From Candidatus Thiothrix putei (lineage in GTDB: Bacteria; Pseudomonadota; Gammaproteobacteria; Thiotrichales; Thiotrichaceae): a stretch of 64,000 bases of DNA. Below are positions 8,642 through 17,201 of this stretch, one piece after another. The stretch covers positions 3,392,001-3,456,000 of the forward strand of contig CP124756.1 of NCBI GenBank assembly GCA_029972225.1, in the 5' to 3' direction. Each line of letters begins with the position of its first letter. Position 1 is the stretch's first letter. A program made the translations under genes and the position numbers. The notes under the pieces are model-generated. The model saw nothing but the letters and a program-made list of their open reading frames with translations. It was not told where the DNA came from and made no database searches.

Positions 8642-9787
8642 ATGCCCGATTATCGCACTCATCTATTAGAAATTTATGCCGCAGGGCTTGCTGCGGTACA
8701 AGGCGAACAAGTTGTTTATCAGGCTCTCAACAAACGCGGCAAGCGGCAACCCTGTCATGTCATCGCCATTGGTAAAGCAGCCGAGGCAATGTTATTAGGC
8801 GCACAACGGTATTTACAGCAACATCTACACAGTGCGCTGCTGATTACCAAACAGGGGCATGTCACCGCTTCACACCCCAGTCATGTCAGCATTATCGAAG
8901 CAGCTCACCCCGTTCCTGATGAATCATCCTTAGCGGCGGGCGCAACACTTCTAACATACCTGCAAAATCTTCCCACAAATGAGCCCGTGTTATTCCTCAT
9001 TTCCGGCGGCACATCCAGTTTAGTCGAAGTATTAAATACCGACTGGACGCTGGCAAAACTTCAACAAACCACTCAGGAAATGTTAGCCAATGGTGCCGTC
9101 ATCAGCGAAATCAACGCCATGCGTCGCACCCAATCACTGATCAAAGGTGGCAAGCTGTGGCACTATATCGGCGAACGCCCTGTCTCCTGCCTACTCATCT
9201 CTGACGTACCCGGTGATGACCCAACGGTGATTGGCTCCGGTTTATTATTTCCTGCACCGCACGACGATTTTGACTGGGAAATTATCGCCAGCAACCGTCA
9301 AATGTTAGAAGCCATTGCCGCCTCAGCCACGACCAACGCAGCGCAAGGCTGGACACAGGTTCGCCTCATGCCTGATTTTCTCGAAGGTGATGCGGAAGTT
9401 GTCGCGCACTGCTGTATCGAGCATTTACGAGAAAACCCGCCCGGCCTCTATATATGGGGGGCGGAAACCACCGTACAGCTCCCGCTTAACCCCGGACATG
9501 GTGGACGCAATCAACACTTAGCCCTTGCTGCCGCTCTCTATTTACGCCCCAACGATACTATTTTTCTGCTAGCGGCCGGTACAGATGGTACCGATGGCGT
9601 CACGCCCGACACCGGCGCATTGGTGGATGCTGGCACAATCATGCGTGGCAAATACAATACACTTGACCCATTAGCTTGTTTACAAGCAGCAGATGCCGGT
9701 ACATTCCTTGCTGCCAGTGGCGACCTGATTTATACAGGGCCAACCGGCACCAATGTGATGGATATTATTCTTGGCTTAAAATTCTAA
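8642..9787 (+). CDS. gckA: Glycerate 2-kinase, MOFRL/DUF4147 family
   Basis: A 381-residue kinase that makes 2-phosphoglycerate from D-glycerate and ATP. Family landmarks are VIAIGKAAEAM near residue 40, the glycine-rich FLISGGTSSL, LISDVPGDDP, and the C-terminal MOFRL motif AAGTDGTDGVTPDTGA. Slightly shorter than many family members (about 420). It is divergent from a LysR gene and followed directly by the DUF455 gene, probably in one operon. Glycerate use suggests a link to photorespiratory-type or serine-derived carbon salvage. Confidence 0.9.
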   Translation: MPDYRTHLLEIYAAGLAAVQGEQVVYQALNKRGKRQPCHVIAIGKAAEAMLLGAQRYLQQHLHSALLITKQGHVTASHPSHVSIIEAAHPVPDESSLAAGATLLTYLQNLPTNEPVLFLISGGTSSLVEVLNTDWTLAKLQQTTQEMLANGAVISEINAMRRTQSLIKGGKLWHYIGERPVSCLLISDVPGDDPTVIGSGLLFPAPHDDFDWEIIASNRQMLEAIAASATTNAAQGWTQVRLMPDFLEGDAEVVAHCCIEHLRENPPGLYIWGAETTVQLPLNPGHGGRNQHLALAAALYLRPNDTIFLLAAGTDGTDGVTPDTGALVDAGTIMRGKYNTLDPLACLQAADAGTFLAASGDLIYTGPTGTNVMDIILGLKF

Positions 9788-9794
9788 AGTGATC

Positions 9795-10634
9795 ATGCAA
9801 AATCTCTACAACGCCGCACATGCCTGCTTAATGCAAACCGATGTTGACCAAAAGCTAAGCTGTGCCCAACAGCTTTATAGCGCATGGAAAAATGGTGAAT
9901 TGTCGCGTGATAATGCTAACGCCCCCCTAGTGGAAACCATTTTAATTCCGGGGCGACCTGCAAAGCCTGAACTTGTACATCCCAAACAAGTCAAACAACG
10001 CAAGCTCAATACGCCAGAAGGACAACGTGCCTTATTGCACGCTGTTGCCCATATTGAATTTAACGCCATTAATTTAGCACTGGATGCGGTATACCGGTTC
10101 CGCGACTTACCGGATGATTACTACGGTGATTGGTTACAAGTGGCGGCGGAAGAAGCCTACCATTTCAGCCTGTTGCAGCAGCGCTTAATGGAGGTTGGGT
10201 GTGCGTATGGCGATTTGCCTGCACATAACGGCTTATGGGAACAAGCCTGTAAAACTGAGCATGATGCATTAATACGCATGGCGCTGGTTCCAAGAGTGCT
10301 GGAAGCGCGGGGGCTGGATGTTACCCCCGGCATGATGCAGCGCCTACGCGAAGCAGGGGATACGCAAACCCTTGCTATCCTTGAAATTATTCTGCGTGAT
10401 GAAATTGGGCATGTGCGGATTGGCTCGCACTGGTTTCATTATTGTTGTGCACAACGCGGCTTAGAACCAGAAGCCACGTTTCGTCAACTCTTGCGTGACG
10501 CTTTACCTGCTCCTTTAAGAGGGCCGTTCTATACAGAGGCACGTTTACAAGCAGGCTTTAGTGCCACAGAACTGGAACAATTAATCGAAATGGAAAAAAA
10601 CTGGTTTGAGAACACCGCTTGTCGGAGGGAATAG
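9795..10634 (+). CDS. Ferritin-like DUF455 family protein
   Basis: A 279-residue protein of the DUF455 family, related to ferritin-like and MiaE-like di-iron four-helix proteins. Putative metal-ligand motifs are HIEFNAINLALDAVYRF, EEAYHFSLLQQRL, and RDEIGHVRIGSHWF, giving the repeated Glu and ExxH pattern. The start may be the ATG at 9795 or a GTG at 9789, just after the glycerate kinase stop. The tight spacing implies cotranscription with it. The reaction is not known; a di-iron oxidase or monooxygenase is plausible. Confidence 0.85.
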   Translation: MQNLYNAAHACLMQTDVDQKLSCAQQLYSAWKNGELSRDNANAPLVETILIPGRPAKPELVHPKQVKQRKLNTPEGQRALLHAVAHIEFNAINLALDAVYRFRDLPDDYYGDWLQVAAEEAYHFSLLQQRLMEVGCAYGDLPAHNGLWEQACKTEHDALIRMALVPRVLEARGLDVTPGMMQRLREAGDTQTLAILEIILRDEIGHVRIGSHWFHYCCAQRGLEPEATFRQLLRDALPAPLRGPFYTEARLQAGFSATELEQLIEMEKNWFENTACRRE

Positions 10635-10694
10635 CCATTACCTGACGGGATACAAGCATTCATTGGTATTTTCCGGCAGAATTCGTGACATTGG

Positions 10695-10711
10695 CCTACA
10701 TTAATTGTAGG
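10695..10711. promoter_or_regulatory. Short inverted repeat upstream of the transglycosylase gene
   Basis: CCTACA and TGTAGG are perfect 6-bp arms around TTAAT, 26 bases before the ATG at 10737. It could be an operator or the base of a weak hairpin. There is no further evidence. Confidence 0.3.
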
Positions 10712-10736
10712 GTTATTCAAAGAGTGTCTTATCATC

Positions 10737-12515
10737 ATGAAAAAAATAGATCGCAAATGGTGGGGCGTCTTACTAGCAGGTAGTCTGCTCGCTTCGCCGA
10801 TTAATTTATATGCAGGGGATGCACCACGTTGCCTTAACGACAGTTCTAAGGTATTAAATAGAGAGGCTGATCTTTATCATACTGCTATAAAAAAAGCAGC
10901 CAATCGCTACAGTGTCAGCCCCGCATTGATAAAAGCTGTCATCGCAACCGGTAGTTGTTTTGAGCACAGTCAGGTCTCGCCGGAAGGCAGAATTGGGCTG
11001 ATGCAACTTATGCCAAATACCGCCAAACGTTTTGGGGCTATGGATGTATTTGACCCAGAAGCCAATATTGATGCCGGGACGCGGTATCTCAGTTATCTAT
11101 TACGGCGCTATCAAGGTAGTTTAGCGGAAGTGTTTGCCGCGTATGCTGCGGATAGAGGCACTGTTTGGCAAGATACCACCCCGCAAACACCTTTTGCGCA
11201 AATTCAGGAACCCGTTAAGCAATTACTGACGATGTTATTAAAATTTGAGAGCAATAAAAAAGCGAATCGTCAGGCACAAACACTGGTGAAACAGTGGTCT
11301 AAGAATCCTCAAGATTACCAAACAGCGTTGTTAGCCCTACCGCAGCCTGATACCAAAGTGGCTAAAACATGGTTTAAATCACGTTTGGCAGCCGTACATT
11401 ATCCCCGTACTCCTGAAGCCAGAGGGTGTGGTGGCTTTAGTGCCAAGACATTACAAGCCAAAGCAGCTCCCTATGAAACGATTATTCAACAGGCCGCTAA
11501 ACGGCATGGCGTGAACCCTGCCCTGGTCAAATCGGTCATTGCAGCGGAAAGCTGTTATCGGGAAATGGTCGTATCGTACAAGGGAGCATCAGGATTAATG
11601 CAGCTCATGCCGGAAACCGCCGCAGAATTGGGTGTACTGGATATTTTTGACCCGCAAGAAAATATCAATGCCGGGACTCGCTATCTGAGTTGGTTGCTTA
11701 AACGTTATAACGGCAGTGCCACCCATGCGATTGCGGCCTACAACGCAGGAGCAGGCAGAATACCGCAAGGTGAGCCTGTCACGATCTCATTTACCGAAAC
11801 CCGTGGCTATATCCGCAATGTCTTAACCAACCTCACAAAGTTAGAAAAAGGCAAGCAACCTATCGCCCATGCTCAATTTCTACTGGCTGGTTGGGAACAA
11901 GCCGATTTGGAATACCGCGCAGCATTACGGGGTGAAACCCTAACGGTTGCTCAAACAGACCAAGCTCCCGTTGCTACGGATTCTTTACAGCCTAACAATC
12001 TCGCTACACCAACGTTAGAACCCACACCGGATATGGCGGCGACTGTAGTACCCAATGAACAGATTTCACTGGCTGCGATGCCAACCGACACCCCCCCCAA
12101 CGTGCAACTGATCTCAGCGATTGACCAAGGCATTGTCAGGGTGAAACACATCAATACCGTCGCTATTCTACCGGCAGACAACCCCGCCACTCCTGAGCAT
12201 GAGACAATGGATATAATCGCACCAGTTGAGTTCATTCCTAGCAATGAGCCAGCGCCCCAACTACAACCCAGCGCCCCAGCATTGCCAAACTGTGACGTGT
12301 TACCACCTGCGCTATTTTCACAAACTGAGCAGCGTGGCAGCGGGCGCTATGCTGCTTTCTTCTACCCTGTCCAGACAGACGAAACGCTGCAACAAATTGT
12401 GGTTAAACTAGGTATTAGTCCAGAAGAGGTTACACGCCTGAATAAAATCCCTGACACGGGAATCCTTAACCCCGGCAGTCAGTTAAAAGTTGCCGAGTGC
12501 ACCAGGAGTTTGTAG
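10737..12515 (+). CDS. Lytic transglycosylase with two SLT domains and LysM
   Basis: A 592-residue periplasmic protein with a signal peptide (cleavage near residue 26). There are two lysozyme-like SLT domains, about residues 47-150 and 245-350, and a C-terminal LysM domain (about 540-588) for peptidoglycan binding. The second domain has the catalytic Glu271 in AAESCY, GLMQLMPETA and AAYNAGAGR. In the first domain the same position is Gly72 (ATGSCF), and the AYNAG motif reads AYAADRG, so it is probably inactive and used for binding. The linker (about 400-530) is Pro/Thr rich. A C8 run lies inside the linker at 12091-12098. Confidence 0.92.
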   Translation: MKKIDRKWWGVLLAGSLLASPINLYAGDAPRCLNDSSKVLNREADLYHTAIKKAANRYSVSPALIKAVIATGSCFEHSQVSPEGRIGLMQLMPNTAKRFGAMDVFDPEANIDAGTRYLSYLLRRYQGSLAEVFAAYAADRGTVWQDTTPQTPFAQIQEPVKQLLTMLLKFESNKKANRQAQTLVKQWSKNPQDYQTALLALPQPDTKVAKTWFKSRLAAVHYPRTPEARGCGGFSAKTLQAKAAPYETIIQQAAKRHGVNPALVKSVIAAESCYREMVVSYKGASGLMQLMPETAAELGVLDIFDPQENINAGTRYLSWLLKRYNGSATHAIAAYNAGAGRIPQGEPVTISFTETRGYIRNVLTNLTKLEKGKQPIAHAQFLLAGWEQADLEYRAALRGETLTVAQTDQAPVATDSLQPNNLATPTLEPTPDMAATVVPNEQISLAAMPTDTPPNVQLISAIDQGIVRVKHINTVAILPADNPATPEHETMDIIAPVEFIPSNEPAPQLQPSAPALPNCDVLPPALFSQTEQRGSGRYAAFFYPVQTDETLQQIVVKLGISPEEVTRLNKIPDTGILNPGSQLKVAECTRSL

Positions 12516-12523
12516 GCCATTGA

Positions 12524-12553
12524 GGCGAAATTTTCAGTGCATTTCGCCATGTT
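12524..12553 (+). terminator. Probable terminator of the transglycosylase gene
   Basis: GGCGAAAT (12524-12531) and ATTTCGCC (12541-12548) form an 8-bp stem with a 9-base loop, followed by ATGTTTT. The U-tract is weak. Confidence 0.5.
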
Positions 12554-12569
12554 TTGGTAGAATGCACTG

Positions 12570-13565
12570 ATGGAAGAAAGTCTATCATTTGTTGTCACGC
12601 TCGAAGGTGGTGCGCCCTCAATGCAACTTGTTGTGCTTGAGGGCTACAGCCACCCTGATCGTATTATGGAGATCCCGTTTGGATTGCTGGATTTCCGTGC
12701 CCTCGTGCGCAGTGCTCAAGCCACTGGCGACTACTGGATTGTCAATACCACACCGGATTTACCAGAATTCCAAGTCGAATCTGCTATCTTTGTGCGTCAT
12801 CGCGATGGCAAAATTCTCTGGGATATCGTGTTTGAACACTACGAACCCTTTCTCGATATTGAACTAGCGGCTGACGATGAAGAAGAACCGCTGGAAGAAT
12901 TTGATGAAAATGTCATTACACTGAGTTTCGACCCATTTCAGTATGTCAGTGCACTGTACCAGTTTTGCCAGCTTTATCCGCAATTCAAACCTGTTACCTT
13001 CCAAGCGAAAGCATCGGATGAACACTTACGCCTAGAACAATTCTTGCCTCAGTTGCACATCCTCTGGCGACGTTATGGCGAAGAACATGGCGCGGTTAGT
13101 TCCGATGGGCTCTTAATCAGTGAAACCGACACTTTTGCTAAATATGCAGAAGAACAATGGACAGATGAGGTTCTCCGCGCCTTACTCGAAATGCGGTTTG
13201 GTAAGATTCTGGGCAATATTGATGACTATTTGAATTCATTACCCAGCGATGTACTGGCTAAACTGGAAGCAGATAGTGCCAGCATTGAACAAGCACTGAA
13301 TGAACGTTGGGAAAAACTGGCTAACTCACTGACAGAAGAAGAAGCCGAAGCATTAGAAAACGACCAAAGCCAAAGCAAATTCCCTAACAGTTTGAAATTG
13401 CGTTTAATGCGCGAGTTTCTGGCGGGGAACCCGTCGGTATTACTGGGACACGCACACGTGGCAGGAAAGCACAGCGACACCCCGGATAAGGTCATTAGCC
13501 TAGAGTCTTGGAAAAAAGATAAAGATTCGCTTACTAACCAGCAACAATCAACTCATGACGAATAG
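12570..13565 (+). CDS. Hypothetical acidic protein
   Basis: A 331-residue protein that I do not recognise. It has no signal peptide or membrane segment. A first region (about 1-130) looks beta-rich and ends in an acidic patch (ADDEEEPLEEFDE). A second region (about 130-330) is helical, with NSLTEEEAEALEND and VISLESWKKDKDSL near the C-terminus. It is probably cytoplasmic and is well separated from the transglycosylase gene by a terminator-like hairpin. Codon use looks like that of its neighbours. Confidence 0.65.
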   Translation: MEESLSFVVTLEGGAPSMQLVVLEGYSHPDRIMEIPFGLLDFRALVRSAQATGDYWIVNTTPDLPEFQVESAIFVRHRDGKILWDIVFEHYEPFLDIELAADDEEEPLEEFDENVITLSFDPFQYVSALYQFCQLYPQFKPVTFQAKASDEHLRLEQFLPQLHILWRRYGEEHGAVSSDGLLISETDTFAKYAEEQWTDEVLRALLEMRFGKILGNIDDYLNSLPSDVLAKLEADSASIEQALNERWEKLANSLTEEEAEALENDQSQSKFPNSLKLRLMREFLAGNPSVLLGHAHVAGKHSDTPDKVISLESWKKDKDSLTNQQQSTHDE

Positions 13566-13613
13566 CGAGAAACTGCACCTCAATTTGTGGTGCAGTCCCT
13601 GCTTGATGGGTTT

Positions 13614-15200
13614 TTAGCGCTTACGTGCTCTCAACCCAACGGCAACCATCAGTCCCAGTAATAATGAAACCAGTGGGAAACTACCACCACCGCCACCGCT
13701 GCTGGTCGGCAGTGTAACTGTCGTACTCGTACTTGCACCAGCATCTGTTGTCCGGCTTTTTAAACGGTTAATGACATTTTTAGTGATACGTCCAACAATC
13801 TGGTCATTTTGTATATATTCGCCCCAGTCAATTGTCGGCGCAACAAACACTGTGCCACTATTTGCAGAAGGTTTGAAAATCCCCAGCGTTCCCCACCCCT
13901 GACCTTCGTGATTACTAGGCACTATCCCCGGCACACCTGTAGGAGAATCAATAGCAAACGCAGGTGTTGTGGCCAAAATCTGGAAATTAGTTGGCGTACC
14001 ATCTTCGCCAGTCACCACCGGTTTACCATTAACCATTTTGAATAAAGCACCATCAACTTCATAACCAATAACGCCTGAATCACGCCCGAAGATACTGCCA
14101 TTACCCAGACCTGTACCCTCGAAAATCCAGTGGGAAGCATCTGTTACGGTAAATCCGTCATTACGATAATTAACGCCCCCTTCGGTATAGTCAGCATATC
14201 CCCCATGGCGGAAACTAACCCCCGTCGAGAGATTCTCAGGCCGGTTAACCGGGCTATTAAACCAGTTAACCGTCACCCGACTGTTGTCATTCTTCAATGG
14301 ATCATTACTAGCATTTTTGTAACAAATCATGTGCTTGTTGTCAGCGCTGAAACGCACCTGCCACCACATGGTATTGCCACTGAGGTTTGCCGCATTACCA
14401 CCAGCAGCTAAATAACTGTCCCAGTTATCCCGCATTTCTTTTGACCAGTACTCATTGTGACCGACCAAAATCACCAGATTATAATTGTGCAATAGTGAAG
14501 GATCTCGGTGCAAATCCATCATCGAAGCGGCTTCGTAAGCAATACCTTCTTTATCAAGCCAAGAAACAAATCCCACATGCTCCGCCCATTGTCCACGCCC
14601 TGTAGGGCGTTCCATGGAGACTTCCGTAGCCCATTGACCATTGTCGGAGTTAAATACATACATGGATTTTCCACCGATAGGCGAGTAAGCAATCTTAGTC
14701 GGCAAGCTATCGAGCACTAACACTTTGGAATGGCTGCCGGGCTGTGCCGATTTAATCGTAAAGAAATCCGTGTAACTGCCCCCTTGAGCATTGACCAAAT
14801 TAAGCTCGTAAATACCACTTTGCCAAGTGGCGGGGATACCAACAGAGAAAGCTCCCCCCCAATTTAAGCCGTTATGGCTCCCTACCGTAGGATTGTAATT
14901 ACCCGCCCCACTGAATGGAGCCGTTTGCAAGGTAGGGTTAGCGTAACCTGCACGCCTGAGGCGTACTTCAAAATTACTGGTCTTACTGGCAACATGTACC
15001 TTCACTTGCCCGCCTGTCTGCACAACGCCAGCTTCAAGGTAGCCGCAAATATCCGTAAAATTGTCACCGTTTTTAAAATCACAAGACACTGCCATAGCGT
15101 TGCTAGACACTAGGAGGGAAAATAAGCCTGCAATACCCACTAATATGGTAGAGGATTGGCAAGGTGTGCTGCGAACGTGGCTGGATAAGCGCTGAATCAT
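13614..15200 (-). CDS. Secreted N,N-dimethylformamidase-like protein with GlyGly-CTERM tail
   Basis: A 528-residue exported protein. The body resembles the C-terminal domain of the large subunit of N,N-dimethylformamidase: segments such as VILVGHNEYWSKEMRDNWDS, ANLSGNTMWWQVRF and GVPGIVPSNHEGQGWG. The C-terminus is a sorting tail: a Gly-run, a hydrophobic segment (FPLVSLLLGLMVAVGL) and a basic end (RARKR), matching GlyGly-CTERM signals cut by rhombosortase and followed by surface attachment. The start is the ATG at 15200, with GGAG nine bases upstream; a GTG at 15221 is possible but overlaps that site. A C7 run lies at 14854-14860. True amidase activity is not established. Confidence 0.78.
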   Translation of the reverse strand: MIQRLSSHVRSTPCQSSTILVGIAGLFSLLVSSNAMAVSCDFKNGDNFTDICGYLEAGVVQTGGQVKVHVASKTSNFEVRLRRAGYANPTLQTAPFSGAGNYNPTVGSHNGLNWGGAFSVGIPATWQSGIYELNLVNAQGGSYTDFFTIKSAQPGSHSKVLVLDSLPTKIAYSPIGGKSMYVFNSDNGQWATEVSMERPTGRGQWAEHVGFVSWLDKEGIAYEAASMMDLHRDPSLLHNYNLVILVGHNEYWSKEMRDNWDSYLAAGGNAANLSGNTMWWQVRFSADNKHMICYKNASNDPLKNDNSRVTVNWFNSPVNRPENLSTGVSFRHGGYADYTEGGVNYRNDGFTVTDASHWIFEGTGLGNGSIFGRDSGVIGYEVDGALFKMVNGKPVVTGEDGTPTNFQILATTPAFAIDSPTGVPGIVPSNHEGQGWGTLGIFKPSANSGTVFVAPTIDWGEYIQNDQIVGRITKNVINRLKSRTTDAGASTSTTVTLPTSSGGGGGSFPLVSLLLGLMVAVGLRARKR

Positions 15201-15612
15201 AATTATTGTCTCCAAGATCACTCTTATAGAGCAATCTTTGCTTTACTTGGGGTTATAAACGTATTTATTGTATTACAACCTCATAAATTTGCACGTCATT
15301 AAGACAATATTCAGATAGCAGGAGGGGCTTTTGTGATAAAGAGCAAAAATAGAAGCGCTATTATGATGCGAATGGTGATAAATCGTTCAGTGTTAAAATA
15401 ACGTTTAACACTACCAAGGCAGTCATAATTGCCATTGCAACATATAGATTTTTAATTGATCGTTCCATAATAAATATACCAAATAATAGAAAGCGCTAAG
15501 AGCGCGAAGTAGACCTCATCTTACAAGTATCCTCAAGTGAATCTGAGAACTCAGATACTGGGGTTTTCCCTTGAAAATCCAATATTTGCGGAATTTTTTT
15601 ACATTATGGGGT
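15201..15612. other. AT-rich intergenic region
   Basis: About 410 bases between the GlyGly-CTERM gene and the exosortase pair. Apart from the small candidate membrane frame at 15361-15468, it contains the inverted repeat at 15389-15412 and a short palindrome CTGAGAACTCAG at 15542-15553. The promoter of the GlyGly-CTERM gene must lie in the 15201-15330 part, but no consensus boxes stand out. Confidence 0.5.
15361..15468 (-). CDS. Possible 35-residue single-span membrane protein
   Basis: A short frame from an ATG at 15468 to a TAA at 15361 encodes 35 residues with one predicted membrane helix (LYVAMAIMTALVVLNVILTL) after a basic N-terminus and before a short polar tail. No convincing Shine-Dalgarno lies upstream. 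A 9-bp inverted repeat (15389-15412, AGTGTTAAA/TTTAACACT) lies inside it. It is a candidate only; no family is recognised. Confidence 0.3.
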   Translation of the reverse strand: MERSIKNLYVAMAIMTALVVLNVILTLNDLSPFAS

Positions 15613-16224
15613 TTAACGCGCCAATGATTTTCTCAATTGTGGTGCAAGGTGTATCAAGAAATCCCGATTTAGTGCAACCCAGATAATTAATGGTGCAATC
15701 ATCGGCAATAACAATGTCCCTACTTGATACCCTAAAGCAATGAGGTCGGCAGTTGCGGGGGAGAGGCTTTGTTGTGCTTGAAAGGCGGCTCCGACATCAA
15801 ACGTCAAGGTTTTTAGTATGCTAAATGTCATACTGAAAATTTCAGTCGGCAGCATCACGAGCATCCCCCAGAACAGATTTTGCCACTTATACGGGCTGGG
15901 TGTCGCCAGTATCAACGCCGCCAATAACGGCAAACTGTAGCTATAAATCAGCGGATTCAAGTGAAACCCCAACACATCATCGCCCACTGGCGGAGACACG
16001 ACGGCACCACTGACATCATGCCCAAAGTTAGATGCCAGCACCAACATATGCCCATCTAACCGTAACCACATCAACGCATCAGGCACTAACCACCCCAGCA
16101 ATTTGCCAGTGATCAGCGTAACAGGCGCAAGGTGAAAGCCTGCGGTCACGTACCAAATAAAGAATGTTAACGGAAAGAAAATCAAAACGCTCAACATGAA
16201 GCGCTGCAAAGGTTTACCCATCAT
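15613..16224 (-). CDS. Exosortase H-associated membrane protein
   Basis: A 203-residue integral membrane protein with about four to five hydrophobic helices (near residues 8-30, 85-108, 115-140 and 170-195) and no obvious catalytic motif. It follows xrtH with an ATGA overlap, so translation is coupled, and the start is taken at 16224. This is the usual partner found next to exosortase H. Its role in the sorting system is unknown; it may stabilise or assist the protease. Confidence 0.72.
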   Translation of the reverse strand: MMGKPLQRFMLSVLIFFPLTFFIWYVTAGFHLAPVTLITGKLLGWLVPDALMWLRLDGHMLVLASNFGHDVSGAVVSPPVGDDVLGFHLNPLIYSYSLPLLAALILATPSPYKWQNLFWGMLVMLPTEIFSMTFSILKTLTFDVGAAFQAQQSLSPATADLIALGYQVGTLLLPMIAPLIIWVALNRDFLIHLAPQLRKSLAR

Positions 16225-16736
16225 GCCATGGCCTCTACAGGTTGGTGTGGCGGTGTGGTCTGCCCCGGCAAATAACGAATCCAGATCAAAAATACCACCA
16301 AGGCATCCAACATGATCAAAGCTTGCCAGATATACAAGTGTGCCCAATCAAATAATGCCTGGCTCCATTGACCCAAGTAAAACAGGCTAATGATGCGCAA
16401 TAAATTCATGCCTTGAATAGCAATGAAGCCCCAAAACAGACCAGCCAGTTTGTACAGTAACGGCGCAGGAAAAGCGATAATGGCAGCCAGCAACACGATC
16501 ATGGCCTCAACCCCATTACACCCCGGCTCAATCGACACGGCAAAACCGTTCAGGGTACTACGCACCACCTTACCCGCAGTGGCAACATTCGGATCAAACG
16601 CTGACATCAACCAACCACTTATATCGGCCAACAAACCAGTCCAAGGGAGAATAATGGCTGCCTGCACCGCTTGAAGCATTTCAACCCCAAACAAAATGCC
16701 TTGCACTAACAGGAAAAACAGAAGGAAACGTAGCAT
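16221..16736 (-). CDS. xrtH: Exosortase H (XrtH)
   Basis: A 171-residue membrane protease/transpeptidase of the exosortase family. The catalytic triad is visible: Cys in EPGCNGVEAM, Arg in NLLRIISLFYLG and His in FDWAHLYIWQ. Small size and the EPGCNG context fit XrtH, which is linked to proteins bearing IPTLxxWG C-terminal signals. No such substrate is encoded in this window; the nearest sorted protein (13614-15200) bears a different, GlyGly-type tail. It forms a two-gene operon with the downstream membrane protein. Confidence 0.85.
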   Translation of the reverse strand: MLRFLLFFLLVQGILFGVEMLQAVQAAIILPWTGLLADISGWLMSAFDPNVATAGKVVRSTLNGFAVSIEPGCNGVEAMIVLLAAIIAFPAPLLYKLAGLFWGFIAIQGMNLLRIISLFYLGQWSQALFDWAHLYIWQALIMLDALVVFLIWIRYLPGQTTPPHQPVEAMA

Positions 16737-16837
16737 AACCTGCTTTCTTTTAATTTTTATAAAGGCATCATTTTAACTGATATTCATATAAATGGGTAGC
16801 CTACCCTACCTGCTTGCACATCTGACTTGGAAAAGGC

Positions 16838-17149
16838 TCAAACCTGGCGAATGGTGATGCCGCCAACTATCGTTGATTTGTTACAAGTACCACAACGCTT
16901 GCGCGTAGCACATTCACTTTTCATGATGCAATGCCCAATCCAAAATAAACCAACGCCACAAACGATACAGACAGAAACAAACATCCAATTGATGTCTTGA
17001 TGACGTTGAAATTGGAGTAGCGCTCCCATACCGCCGATGCCCACTAGCAATAAAAAAGCCACCCATCTGGCAACACGCATGAAATAAAACACGACTGACT
17101 GTTCGCATTCCAGGGCTTTTGAATTAATGCATTGTGCTTGTTTTTTCAT
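16838..17149 (-). CDS. Hypothetical small membrane protein with Cys-rich tail
   Basis: A 103-residue protein with two predicted membrane helices (about residues 28-45 and 54-74) and a C-terminal cysteine cluster (CATRKRCGTCNK) that resembles half of a zinc ribbon. I do not recognise the family. It is 52 bases downstream of the kinase gene's far end on the same strand and stands between that gene and the exosortase pair. No functional inference is made. Confidence 0.5.
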   Translation of the reverse strand: MKKQAQCINSKALECEQSVVFYFMRVARWVAFLLLVGIGGMGALLQFQRHQDINWMFVSVCIVCGVGLFWIGHCIMKSECATRKRCGTCNKSTIVGGITIRQV

Positions 17150-17201
17150 AATGTGGAACTCCCAACCTTAATCGGTTAAAACAACGCCTTTCCCAAATTT
17201 A

